In this document: positions 18,366 through 28,909 of the stretch, in pieces | Numbering within the stretch: position 1 is the stretch's first letter | Layout: each line of letters opens with the position of its first letter | From: Erythrobacter sp. QSSC1-22B | GTDB taxonomy: Bacteria > Pseudomonadota > Alphaproteobacteria > Sphingomonadales > Sphingomonadaceae | Length of the DNA stretch: 64,000 nt | Assembly: GCF_001678665.1 (NCBI RefSeq) | Contig: NZ_LZRP01000002.1 | Location: 310,001-374,000 of the forward strand | Direction of reading: 5' to 3' | The notes under the pieces: generated by a model | Database searches by the model: none | What the model saw: only the letters and a program-made list of their open reading frames with translations | Told to the model about the DNA's origin: nothing | Translations under genes and position numbers: made by a program

Positions 18366-19997
18366 ATGGAAGCCTTCGCCGCCCTGATCGACGCGCTGGT
18401 CTACACCCGGAGCCGCAACGAGAAGCTGCGGCTGATCGCGGAGTATCTGCGCGCCACTCCCGATCCCGATCGCGGCTGGGCGCTGGCGGCGCTGGCCGAC
18501 GGGCTCGACTTTCCCGCGGTCAAATCGGGGACGATCCGCACTCTGCTGAAAGAACGTGTCGATCCGGTGCTGTGGACGCTGAGCCGCGATTTCGTCGGCG
18601 ACACCGCCGAGACCGCCAGCCTGCTGTGGCCCGCGCCAGCTGCCGCGCCATCGCCGCCCGGGGTGAGCGAAGCGGTCGAACTGCTCAGCGCAATGACCCG
18701 CAAGAGCGTGCTCACCGAACTGCCGCTGCTGCTCGACCGGCTCGACGCCGATGGCCGTTACGCACTGCTCAAGCTCGCCACCGGAGGTATGCGGATCGGG
18801 ATTTCGAGCCGGCTCGCCAAGACCGCCTTCGCGCAGGCCTTTGCGGTGCCGGTCGACGAGGTCGAGGAGTATTGGCACGGGCTCCACGCGCCCTATGGCG
18901 AATTGTTCGCCTGGGCCGCCGAGGGCGAGCCCGCTCCCGATATCGCCAACCTGCCAACCTTTCGCCCCTTCATGCTCGCGCATCCGCTCGAGGATGGCAC
19001 GGTCGATCTGGCGGATTACGCCGCCGAGTGGAAATGGGACGGCATTCGCGTCCAACTGGTTCGCGCAGGCCAGGGCGAGGCGGCGCAGACCCGGCTGTTC
19101 TCGCGCTCGGGCGACGATATTTCCGCCACCTTCCCCGAGCTGCTGGACATGCTGCCCTTCCCCGCCGTGCTGGATGGCGAGCTGCTGGTGCGCGGTTCGG
19201 CGCAGGGGGGCGAGGAGAACGAGCGCACGCAGGGCGGCGCGGCAAGTTTCAACGCGCTCCAGCAAAGGCTGGGTCGCAAGACGGTGAGCAAGAAGATGCT
19301 CGCCGAGGCGCCCGCTTTCGTCCGGCTTTACGATGCGCTGCTGGTCGAGGGCGAGGACTGGCGGCCGTTGCCATGGAGCGAACGCCGCGCCCGGCTCGAA
19401 ACGCTGATGCCGCGGCTCCCCGCCAGCCATTTCGACTTGAGCAAGGTCGTCGAGGCGCGCGATTTCGAGCATCTGGCGCAAATCCGCGAGGGCAGCCGCG
19501 AGGAGGCGATCGAGGGGCTGATGCTCAAGCGCCGCGACAGCCCCTATATCGCTGGGCGCCGCACCGGGCTGTGGTACAAATGGAAGCGCGACCCGCTGCT
19601 GGTGGATTGCGTGCTGATGTATGCCCAGCGCGGCAGCGGCAAACGCTCGAGCTTCTATTCGGACTACACTTTCGGCTGCTGGGCGGGCGACCCGAACGAT
19701 CCGCATGGGGCCGGCGCTGAACTGCTCCCGGTGGGCAAGGCCTACTCGGGCTTCACCGACGAGGAATTGAAGAAGCTCGACCGCCATGTCCGCGGAAACA
19801 CAGTCAAGCGCTTCGGCCCCGTGCGCGAGACCGACAAGAGCCTGGTGTTCGAGGTCGCCTTCGACAGCGTTCACGCGAGCAAGCGCCACAAATCCGGCCT
19901 CGCAATGCGCTTCCCGCGGATCCACCGCATCCGCTGGGACAAGCCCGCGCACGAGGCGGACCGGATCGCGGCGCTTGAGGCGCTGATCAGGGATTGA
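18366..19997 (+). CDS. ATP-dependent DNA ligase (ligase-associated cassette)
   Basis: 543 residues. An N-terminal DNA-binding region (1-190) is followed by an adenylation domain with catalytic Lys223 in KWDGIR. Downstream motifs are FSRSGDDIS, LDGELLV, EGLMLKR (motif IV) and LWYKWKRD (motif V). An OB domain follows, ending near FPRIHRIRWDKP. The size and the upstream exonuclease match the TIGR04120-type bacterial ATP ligase used in DNA repair, which is separate from the replicative NAD ligase LigA. No helicase or phosphoesterase partner follows. Confidence 0.93.
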   Translation: MEAFAALIDALVYTRSRNEKLRLIAEYLRATPDPDRGWALAALADGLDFPAVKSGTIRTLLKERVDPVLWTLSRDFVGDTAETASLLWPAPAAAPSPPGVSEAVELLSAMTRKSVLTELPLLLDRLDADGRYALLKLATGGMRIGISSRLAKTAFAQAFAVPVDEVEEYWHGLHAPYGELFAWAAEGEPAPDIANLPTFRPFMLAHPLEDGTVDLADYAAEWKWDGIRVQLVRAGQGEAAQTRLFSRSGDDISATFPELLDMLPFPAVLDGELLVRGSAQGGEENERTQGGAASFNALQQRLGRKTVSKKMLAEAPAFVRLYDALLVEGEDWRPLPWSERRARLETLMPRLPASHFDLSKVVEARDFEHLAQIREGSREEAIEGLMLKRRDSPYIAGRRTGLWYKWKRDPLLVDCVLMYAQRGSGKRSSFYSDYTFGCWAGDPNDPHGAGAELLPVGKAYSGFTDEELKKLDRHVRGNTVKRFGPVRETDKSLVFEVAFDSVHASKRHKSGLAMRFPRIHRIRWDKPAHEADRIAALEALIRD

Positions 19998-20016
19998 GTT
20001 TCTCGCCTCCGGGCGC

Positions 20017-20740
20017 ATGGATGGGCAAATGCATCGCTATGATCCTGCGCGCCAGCGACTGGCCATCGGTCTTGCCGGATTGGCGGGCCTCGTCGACGCG
20101 ACCGGTTTCGTCGTGGCGGGTGGCTATTTCACCTCGTTCATGTCGGGCAACACCACCCGGATGGGCGTTGATCTAGCCGCTAGTCCGGCGATGGCTGCAA
20201 TCCCGCTGGCGCTGATCGGGTGCTTCCTTGGCGGAGTTGTCGCAGGAGCCCTGATCCTGCGGCGCGTTCAGGGACGGCATAAGCGGGTCTTGCTCGGACT
20301 GGTCGCGCTGATGCTTGGCCTGGCGACCGTAAGCCTCTGGACCGGTCGCGACTGGCCGTTTCTGGCGCTTGCGGGGGTTGCGATGGGCCTCGCCAACAAT
20401 GTTTTCTCGCGCGACGGCGAAGTGACGGTCGGGGTGACCTACATGACCGGTGCGCTGGTCAAGTTCGGGCAGGGACTGGCCGTACATGACCGGTGCGCTG
20501 GTCAAGTTCGGGCAGGGACTGGCCGCGCGGTTTGCAGGGGACGCGCGACCCGCAACGCGCGGCTACGGGCTCCTATGGGGAACCCTTGCCGCAGGCGCGG
20601 CTCTCGGCGGCTGGCTGTGTACTTACGACACCGCAATCGCGGAATCGGCGGCATCGGCGCTGGCTGTCGTGCTGTGCGGCATCGCATTCTGGATCGAGCG
20701 GCGCGGTCCGCCCGATGCCACCATGGTCAAGCCTGCGTAA
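20017..20740 (+). pseudogene. YoaK/DUF1275 family membrane protein, broken by a 43-bp tandem duplication
   Basis: The first 141 codons read as a DUF1275 protein: MDGQMHRYDP..., LAGLVDATGFVVAGGYFTSFMSGNTTRMG and several transmembrane helices. A perfect 43-bp repeat (20440-20482, copied at 20483-20525) then shifts the frame by +1, and the original frame runs on as Arg-rich nonsense to 20763. Removing one copy restores a continuous 226-residue reading frame. It continues GLAARFAGDARPATRG, adds two more helices and stops at 20740, the normal family length. The 3' end overlaps the convergent carbonic anhydrase gene by 14 bp. Either a recent natural inactivation (possibly reversible) or an assembly error. 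Confidence 0.88.
20440..20525. repeat. Perfect 43-bp direct tandem duplication
   Basis: Copy one 20440-20482 and copy two 20483-20525 are identical, each beginning TACATGACCGG and ending GGGACTGGCCG, with no spacer. The unit is not a multiple of three and lies inside the DUF1275 gene. There are no flanking inverted repeats or transposase, so replication slippage or unequal recombination is the simplest origin. Confidence 0.97.
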
Positions 20741-21299
20741 CGTCCGCCAAAGCCGCAGCATGATGCTTCGCATTCTCGGAATAATGCATCACCCCGGCGC
20801 GCATCCCCATGATTGCGGCGTCGGTCAGTTCCTTCAGCGGCTTGGCCGGGCGACCGGCCCACAGCGAGCGCGGCTCCATCACCTTGCCTTCGGTCAGCAT
20901 GGCGCCGGCTGCCAGCATGGCGTCGGAGCCGATGGCCGATTTGTTCATCGCGATGGCGCCAAGGCCCACGAAGCCGCGGTCGGCGATGGTGCAGCCGTGG
21001 CACATCGCCATGTGGCCGATCAGCACATCGCTGCCGATCTCGAGCGGCGAACCATCCGGATCGCCGGGCCGCGGCGGGTCGCAATGGAGCACGCTGCCGT
21101 CCTGGACATTGGTGCGCTCGCCGATGCGGATAGTAAAGACATCCGCGCGCAACACGCAATTGTACCAGATCGAACTGCCCTCGCCGATCTCGACATCGCC
21201 GATGATCGTGCAGCCCGGCGCGATGAAGACGCTCTCGTGGATCTTCGGGGTCTTGCCGTGGATCGGGACGATGCGGACGCCGGGCCGATGGATGCTCAT
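20727..21299 (-). CDS. Gamma-carbonic anhydrase family protein (left-handed beta-helix)
   Basis: 190 residues. Hexapeptide repeats (IGDVEIGEGSSIWYNCVLRAD..., IGSDVLIGHMAMCHGCTIADRG) form a left-handed beta-helix. The metal-binding His residues are in SVLHCDPP and GHMAMCHG. Such YrdA/PaaY/CaiE-like proteins are trimeric, and some have carbonic anhydrase activity. Start chosen at 21299 (MSIHRPG); ATG at 21326 is an alternative. It follows a 50-codon ORF by two bases and is the last gene of the minus-strand run from the M23 peptidase. Confidence 0.9.
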   Translation of the reverse strand: MSIHRPGVRIVPIHGKTPKIHESVFIAPGCTIIGDVEIGEGSSIWYNCVLRADVFTIRIGERTNVQDGSVLHCDPPRPGDPDGSPLEIGSDVLIGHMAMCHGCTIADRGFVGLGAIAMNKSAIGSDAMLAAGAMLTEGKVMEPRSLWAGRPAKPLKELTDAAIMGMRAGVMHYSENAKHHAAALADVTQA

Positions 21300-21301
21300 G
21301 C

Positions 21302-21454
21302 TCAATTTCCCAAGATGTTCTGCCATTGGATGTGCGGCAGGATGGACGCGAAATCGTCGGTCCACAAGTTTTGTGCCGGAGCGGGCAGGCGGTGCCACGA
21401 CAGGTCGCGGCGCGCGGTGCGCACAGGAGGCGCCGCCATATCCATATCGGTCAT
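21302..21454 (-). CDS. Small ORF of 50 residues coupled between GNAT and carbonic anhydrase genes
   Basis: ATG at 21454 overlaps the TGA of the acetyltransferase gene (ATGA, 21451-21454), and its own TGA ends two bases before the carbonic anhydrase ATG. The product begins MTDMDMAAPP and contains LWTDDFASILPHIQW before ending ILGN. Third codon positions are mostly G/C. The tight coupling on both sides argues that it is translated. I do not recognise the family. The WTDDF stretch slightly resembles the C-terminus of spermidine synthase-like proteins, but that is only an impression. Confidence 0.6.
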   Translation of the reverse strand: MTDMDMAAPPVRTARRDLSWHRLPAPAQNLWTDDFASILPHIQWQNILGN

Positions 21455-22009
21455 GGGCGGGCGCACCATTCCTCGCGGGTCAGGCTGTAGAGGATCGTGG
21501 GATTGTCTTCGGGCGCAAAGCGGGGGTCATCGAAATCGAGGTCTTCGCGCCGCCGCATGCCGAGCTTTTCCATCAGTCGCCAGCTTGGTTCGTTGGCAAG
21601 GCTGGTCAGCGCCACCACATGGGCGGCCCCGTGTTGGATGAAAGCCCAGTCGATGACCGCCGCGACCGCTTCGCGCGCATAACCGCGACGCCAGCGATCC
21701 TCTCGCACCAGCCAGCCGATCTCCAGATCGCCCGGGTTCTTCGCGCCTTCGGCATCGACCCGCTTCATTCCGCAATGGCCGACGAGTTCGCCGGTTTCCT
21801 TCTCGATCGCCATCAGGAAGGAAAACCCTTCTTGTGCATACAGCGCCATGGCCCTGGCAAGCCGCGCCTCGATCTCGTGCAATTCCTTCGGCCCGCCGAG
21901 ATGGCGCATCACGGCGGGCGTGTTGAGCACTCGCCATTGCTCGGCTGCATCGCCTCTCGGCGATTGTGCGCAACACCAGCCTTGCGGTCTCCACCACGAT
22001 GTCAGGCAC
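21451..22009 (-). pseudogene. GNAT N-acetyltransferase (RimJ/RimL type), frameshifted near its 5' end
   Basis: Most of the gene (from about 21950 down) reads as a RimJ/RimL-like acetyltransferase: DAAEQWRVLNTPAVMRHLGG, LEIGWLVREDRWRRGYAREAV (acetyl-CoA loop) and NEPSWRLMEKLGMR. The expected first strand, VPDIVVETARLVLRTIAE, is present upstream but in another frame, starting at a GTG at 22009 that overlaps the stop of the previous GNAT. Deleting one base (T at 21955 on the plus strand) joins the two into AEGDAAEQW. As given, an intact product could only start with unrelated residues (ATG 22035) or lack strand one. Confidence 0.75.
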
Positions 22010-22574
22010 GCGCGGCGACCCGTCCCGCCTGCCATGCTTCTCGCGCGATCGAATAGACAATGATCCGCCCGCTTTCGGGATCGAACTCGGCGTTATCGAA
22101 ATCGAGATCTTCGCGCCGCTCCATACCGAGCCGTACCATCAATCCCCAGCTCGCCTCGTTTCCAGCCACCGTCAGTGCGATGACCTCCTGCGCGCCGAAA
22201 CGGCCGAAGGCGAGATCGAGCGCCGCAGTGGCCGCTTCCCTAGCGTAGCCCTGCCCCCAGGCGTCCTCGCGCAAGCGCCAGCCCACTTCCATCGCGCCGA
22301 TCGGTCCGCCGGCCTGATTGCTTCGCTTGAGCCCGCAAAAACCGAGCAGCGCACCATCTTCCTTGCGCTCGACCACCCAGAAGGTGTGGCCATGCTCGCT
22401 GCGGTAGGACAACAGCCGGTCCTGCGCGCCTGCGCGCTTTTCCGTATTCGCCACCCCGCCCAGCCAGCGCATCACCGCCGGGGTGTTGGTGACGCGCCAG
22501 AATTCGGCCCAGTCCGCCTCGCGCCAATCCCGCAGGATCAGCCGGTCGGTTTCGAAATGTATCGGACGCTTCAA
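22002..22574 (-). CDS. GNAT family N-acetyltransferase, second of three in tandem
   Basis: 190 residues from a TTG at 22574 whose TTGA overlaps the stop of the preceding GNAT. The start gives the canonical opening FETDRLILRDW. The acetyl-CoA binding segment is VGWRLREDAWGQGYAREAA, followed by GNEASWGLMVRLGMERR. It belongs to the Acetyltransf_3 (RimJ/RimL) group, which modifies protein N-termini or small amines; the substrate is unknown. About half the length is recognisably similar to its two neighbours, so they probably arose by duplication. Confidence 0.85.
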   Translation of the reverse strand: MKRPIHFETDRLILRDWREADWAEFWRVTNTPAVMRWLGGVANTEKRAGAQDRLLSYRSEHGHTFWVVERKEDGALLGFCGLKRSNQAGGPIGAMEVGWRLREDAWGQGYAREAATAALDLAFGRFGAQEVIALTVAGNEASWGLMVRLGMERREDLDFDNAEFDPESGRIIVYSIAREAWQAGRVAARA

Positions 22575-23119
22575 TCCCAGGCCCCGGGTTTGATCGAATA
22601 GAGCACGTGTGGACGGAGCGGGTCGCCCTGGGTCAACGCCGGGTGTTCGAAATCGTGTTCGGGCTGATAGCTCATCCCGATCCGTTGCATCAGCGCGCGG
22701 CTGCGGGTGTTGCTGCGCGCAGTAATCGCGATGACCGGCTCGCCCGAGCGGTGTTCGTGTGCCCAAGCGAGCGCAGCCTCTGCCGCCTCGCGCGCATAGC
22801 CTTGCCCCCAGCAATCCGCTGCCAGCCGCCAGCCAATTTCCAACTGCCCGGCGATCTGGATTATCGCACCGCGCACAAGCCCGGTGAAACCGATGACCCG
22901 GCCATCGGACTTGCGCTCGATTGCCCAGAACGTGTGCCCGAAATCCAGCGCGCGAGCCTGAAGATCTGCGATCAATGCCGCAGTTCCGGTGCGCGTCATA
23001 ACCGGCCCGAGCGTCGCCATGACTTGTGGGTCGCTGCATACTCGATGGAGATCGTCGACATCCCCCGCTTGCCAGTCGCGCAGGATCAGCCGATCGGTTT
23101 CGAGGTGGAACCCGGCCAC
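22571..23119 (-). CDS. GNAT family N-acetyltransferase, first of three in tandem
   Basis: 182 residues from a GTG at 23119, six bases after the hemB stop. Opening FHLETDRLILRDWQAGD, acetyl-CoA loop EIGWRLAADCWGQGYAREAAEAAL, then RSNTRSRALMQRIGMSY. Same Acetyltransf_3 group as the two genes that follow. The position directly behind hemB suggests co-transcription rather than a haem role. Confidence 0.87.
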   Translation of the reverse strand: MAGFHLETDRLILRDWQAGDVDDLHRVCSDPQVMATLGPVMTRTGTAALIADLQARALDFGHTFWAIERKSDGRVIGFTGLVRGAIIQIAGQLEIGWRLAADCWGQGYAREAAEAALAWAHEHRSGEPVIAITARSNTRSRALMQRIGMSYQPEHDFEHPALTQGDPLRPHVLYSIKPGAWD

Positions 23120-23125
23120 GCGTCG

Positions 23126-24133
23126 TCAGCCGTTGAGCAGCCGCGCGGCCAGCCGCGCGGCCAGCGGGGCGTGATAGCTCAGCACCCCGGTGCAGCCCGC
23201 GCGTTTTAACGCCATCAGCGTTTCGAGCACCAGCGCGTCGCGATCCCCCGCGCCCGCCGCGGCGGCGGCCTCGATCATCGCGTATTCGCCCGACACCTGA
23301 TAGGCGAACACGGGCAGGTCGAAGCGATCGACCAGCCGTGCGACCACATCGAGATAGGGCAGGCCGGGCTTGACCATCACGCTGTCGGCGCCCTCGGCGA
23401 TGTCGAGCGCGACTTCGCGCAGCGCCTCGCGAGAATTGCCGGGATCCATCTGGTAGCTCTTCTTGTCGCCCTTGAGCAGACCGCCCGACCCGACCGCATC
23501 GCGGAACGGGCCGTAGAAGGCCGAGGCGTATTTGGCCGCATAGCTCATAATCTGGGTCTGGTGGTGCCCGGCCATCTCCAGCGCCATGCGGATCGCCTTC
23601 ACGCGGCCATCCATCATGTCAGAGGGCGCCACGATATCCGCGCCGGCCGCGACCTGATTGAGCGCCTGATCGACCAAGACCGCCACCGTGTCGTCATTCG
23701 CGACATAGCCCGACGCGTCGAGCAATCCGTCCTGCCCATGGCTGGTGTAGGGATCGAGCGCGACATCGGTGAGCACGCCGATATCGGAGCCGCAGGCGTC
23801 GCGGATCGATTTGATCGCGCGGCACATGAGATTGTCGGGGTTGAGCGCTTCCTCGCCGCTTTCGCTGCGGCGGTCGCCGGGCGTGTTGGGGAACAGCGCG
23901 ATGCAGGGGATGCCGAGCGCGACCGCTTCGCGCGCGCGTTCGGCAATCCCGTCGACCGACCAGCGCGAGACACCGGGCAGGCTGGCGATGGGTTCCTCCA
24001 CCCCTTGGCCCGCGGTGACGAACAGCGGCCAGACCAGATCGCTCGGGGCCAGGCGGTTCTCGCGGTGGAGCGCGCGGCTCCAGCCGCTCGATCGGGTGCG
24101 GCGCAGGCGAATGTGGGGATAGCTGGCGTCCAT
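23126..24133 (-). CDS. hemB: Porphobilinogen synthase (delta-aminolevulinic acid dehydratase)
   Basis: 335 residues. Condenses two 5-aminolevulinate molecules to porphobilinogen in haem synthesis. The two active-site lysines are visible at about K201 (SYAAKYASAFYGPFR) and K255 (MVKPGLPYLD, the Schiff-base Lys). The region that carries the zinc cysteines in other enzymes reads LTDVALDPYTSHGQDG, the cysteine-free, magnesium-type form usual in Alphaproteobacteria. ATG at 24133; the long upstream open frame is antisense noise. It lies between the M23 peptidase and the GNAT genes. hemE and hemJ are elsewhere in the window. Confidence 0.96.
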   Translation of the reverse strand: MDASYPHIRLRRTRSSGWSRALHRENRLAPSDLVWPLFVTAGQGVEEPIASLPGVSRWSVDGIAERAREAVALGIPCIALFPNTPGDRRSESGEEALNPDNLMCRAIKSIRDACGSDIGVLTDVALDPYTSHGQDGLLDASGYVANDDTVAVLVDQALNQVAAGADIVAPSDMMDGRVKAIRMALEMAGHHQTQIMSYAAKYASAFYGPFRDAVGSGGLLKGDKKSYQMDPGNSREALREVALDIAEGADSVMVKPGLPYLDVVARLVDRFDLPVFAYQVSGEYAMIEAAAAAGAGDRDALVLETLMALKRAGCTGVLSYHAPLAARLAARLLNG

Positions 24134-24200
24134 GCAGCGATGTGTGCCGCAATCGTTCCGGCGGTGCAATGGAGCGTGGCGGATGTCGCGCGTCGGGGTG

Positions 24201-25847
24201 TCAGGAAACGGGTTCGGTCCGGTTGGGATCGAGCCGATCGATCTCGCGCAGCGGTTCGCGCGCGGCGCGCTCGTCCTCGGTCTGGTCGAGTCTGGCGAGC
24301 GCCGCACCCGCCTCGACCGTCTTGAGCTTGGCGAGCGTCGCGCGGAATTCGCGCAGCTCGCTGCCGCTGAGCTGCGCGCGGGTAACGAAGGAGACGCCGG
24401 CGGGATTGATCGCCCGCCCGCCGCGGTACATTTCATAATGCAGATGCGGGCCCGTCGAGAGGCCGGTCGAGCCGACATAGCCGATCACCTGCCCGCGCCG
24501 CACGCTCTGGCCATTCTGCACCGCCATCCGGCTCATATGGCAATAGCGGGTGTCGAGATTGCCGCCATGACGCAGCCGAACCGCGTTGCCGCAGCCGCCC
24601 ATGCGACCGGCACCCGTCACGCGGCCATCGGTCACCGCGACGATCGGGGTGCCGTGGCGGGCGCGGAAGTCGACGCCCGAATGCATCCGGCGATAGCCCA
24701 GGATCGGGTGGCGACGCATGCCGTAACTGGAGCTCATCCGCCCCGGGACCGGCGCGACCAGGCCGCTGCGCTGTTCGCCCACGCCCGACGCTTCGAAGAA
24801 GTCGCCCTTCTCGCCCCAGCGCATCAATTGTGCGCGCGGCTTGTCGCCGCTTTCGAGCCCGGCAAAGAGCAATTGCCCCGCCTGCCGTTCGCCGGTCGCG
24901 GCGCGGCGATGCGCGACGATCAGGTCGAAAGTGTCGTCGGCACCGATCTCGCGGTCCATGTTCACATGCTCGCCCAGCGCCTTGAGATAGGCCTGCACGG
25001 CGCTGGCAGGCGCCCCCGCGGCGCGGGCCGAGCGATAGAGGCTGCTGCCGACGCGGCCGCGGATCCGCAGCGGGGTATCGTCGACCCGGATGATCTTGCG
25101 TTCAAGCGACAATCCGCTGGCCGGGCCAGGTCGGGTGAGCGCCAGTTCGAGATCGAAGCGGGCGCGGAACTGCAGGCGGTCGAGCGGACGCGGCGCATTC
25201 GCGCCGGCGCGGCGACCGAGCGTGATATCGACCTTGGTGCCGGGCTCGATTTCCTCGATCGCCATGGCGTCACTCACCAGCGCCGCCACCCGCGCAGCAT
25301 CCTTGCGCCCCACTCCCGCACGCAGCAGCATCCGGTCGAAGCTGTCGCCGCGCGCCAGCGTCGCGACCAGCTGAACCTGCGGACGTTCGGGCGCGGCGGC
25401 AAGCGGGCGGACCAGCGCGGTGGCGCCCATCCGCCGACCAGTGTCGCTCCCCAGCGCCAGCGGCATGATCATCTGGCTGCGGTATTCGTCGACATTCGCA
25501 GCCTCGATCCGCACGGGCGACGCAGCCTCGAGCGGGGCGTAGCTGGGCCAGAATGCGAGCGCGACCGCGGTCAGCCCGATGAAGGTCCCAAGCCCGCCAA
25601 ACCAGCGACGGCTGCCGATATCGCAGCTCAGATCCCGCGCGAGTTCGAGCCCGGCGATTCGCGAAGCCAGCGGCGTGTTCGTCTTGCGAGCAGGGTCTTG
25701 GTCCGACGCCTTGTCGGCTGCCGGCTTACCCCCGAAAACCCGCACAATCTGGTCGTGCCCCAGCCGCGCTGTGGGCAGCGCCCTGCCGCCTGCGCCGTCA
25801 CCGGCGCCGGCCTCATTCCGGTTCTGGTCCTCGGGGGACGTGTACAC
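24201..25847 (-). CDS. M23 family metallopeptidase (MepM-like peptidoglycan endopeptidase)
   Basis: 548 residues from a GTG at 25847 with GGAGG six bases upstream; the ATG at 25877 has no Shine-Dalgarno. Cytoplasmic N-terminus of about 80 residues, one transmembrane helix (about 83-105, GLGTFIGLTAVALAFW), a middle region with a LysM/OapA-like fold (GDSFDRMLLRAGV...), and a C-terminal M23 domain. The M23 motifs are complete: MHSGVDF and HLHYEMY. Predicted to cleave peptide cross-links in the periplasm. A CtrA-type TTAA-N7-TTAA site lies about 100 bp upstream. hemB follows 67 bp downstream. Confidence 0.9.
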   Translation of the reverse strand: MYTSPEDQNRNEAGAGDGAGGRALPTARLGHDQIVRVFGGKPAADKASDQDPARKTNTPLASRIAGLELARDLSCDIGSRRWFGGLGTFIGLTAVALAFWPSYAPLEAASPVRIEAANVDEYRSQMIMPLALGSDTGRRMGATALVRPLAAAPERPQVQLVATLARGDSFDRMLLRAGVGRKDAARVAALVSDAMAIEEIEPGTKVDITLGRRAGANAPRPLDRLQFRARFDLELALTRPGPASGLSLERKIIRVDDTPLRIRGRVGSSLYRSARAAGAPASAVQAYLKALGEHVNMDREIGADDTFDLIVAHRRAATGERQAGQLLFAGLESGDKPRAQLMRWGEKGDFFEASGVGEQRSGLVAPVPGRMSSSYGMRRHPILGYRRMHSGVDFRARHGTPIVAVTDGRVTGAGRMGGCGNAVRLRHGGNLDTRYCHMSRMAVQNGQSVRRGQVIGYVGSTGLSTGPHLHYEMYRGGRAINPAGVSFVTRAQLSGSELREFRATLAKLKTVEAGAALARLDQTEDERAAREPLREIDRLDPNRTEPVS

Positions 25848-25950
25848 GCGATGCCTCCGCTTCGACCGCAATATCATGGGGATACGCGGCCCGACCCGAT
25901 GCGCGATTGTTCGCGCGCGGACCCTGGCCGAGTTTTCTGCCGGATTAAAG

Positions 25951-25965
25951 TTAAGGCCGGTTTAA
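25951..25965. promoter_or_regulatory. Candidate CtrA binding site TTAA-N7-TTAA
   Basis: TTAA (25951-25954), seven bases, TTAA (25962-25965), with a third TTAA at 25945-25948, in the roughly 200-bp gap between the M23 gene and the divergent helicase. It matches the spacing of the alphaproteobacterial CtrA box. AT-rich tetramers are rare in this GC-rich sequence, which makes a chance match less likely but does not exclude it. I infer possible cell-cycle control of the M23 peptidase or the helicase. Confidence 0.5.
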
Positions 25966-26048
25966 ATCGCGGCAATCCGAGTCCACGAAGCGACGAATTG
26001 TGCAACAAGTTGGATTCGGGTGAGCGCTGAACGGTTGTCGCGCGGCAC

Positions 26049-28597
<2,549 letters not shown>

Positions 28598-28598
<1 letters not shown>

Positions 28599-28909
28599 TG
28601 CGGGTCGACCGGCTGCTCTATTTCCTCCGCTTTGCGCGTTCGCGCAGCCTCGCTGCGGGCATTGTCGACAGCGGCCAGCTGCGCCGCAATGGCGAGCGGA
28701 TTTCGCGCAGCAGCCAGCCGATGGGACCGGGCGACGTGCTCACCATCCCGCTGGGACGACAGGTGCGGCTGGTCGAACTGCTCGCGCTGCCAACCCGCCG
28801 CGGTCCGCCCGAGGAGGCGCGCAGCTGCTACCGGATGCTTGACCCGCACGGCCATATCGACCTAGCAGCGGAAAAGACACAATCGCCACGAGGACACGCC
28901 GACCCATGA
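28598..28909 (+). CDS. S4 domain RNA-binding protein (Hsp15/HslR-like)
   Basis: 103 residues. S4 fold at residues 1-60 ([32 protein letters not shown]...GDVLTI). HslR-like proteins bind 50S-nascent chain complexes after heat shock; that role is inferred from the family. The start overlaps the helicase stop (TGATG) and its own stop overlaps the fdxA start (ATGA), so three genes are translated as a unit. Confidence 0.88.

Noticed and set aside
16962-20018. Very long minus-strand open frame (1018 codons) opposite the permease, exonuclease and ligase genes
   Set aside because: Antisense shadow of high-GC coding sequence; composition is Arg/His/Gln/Asp-rich without any domain, and the plus-strand genes are all recognisable families.
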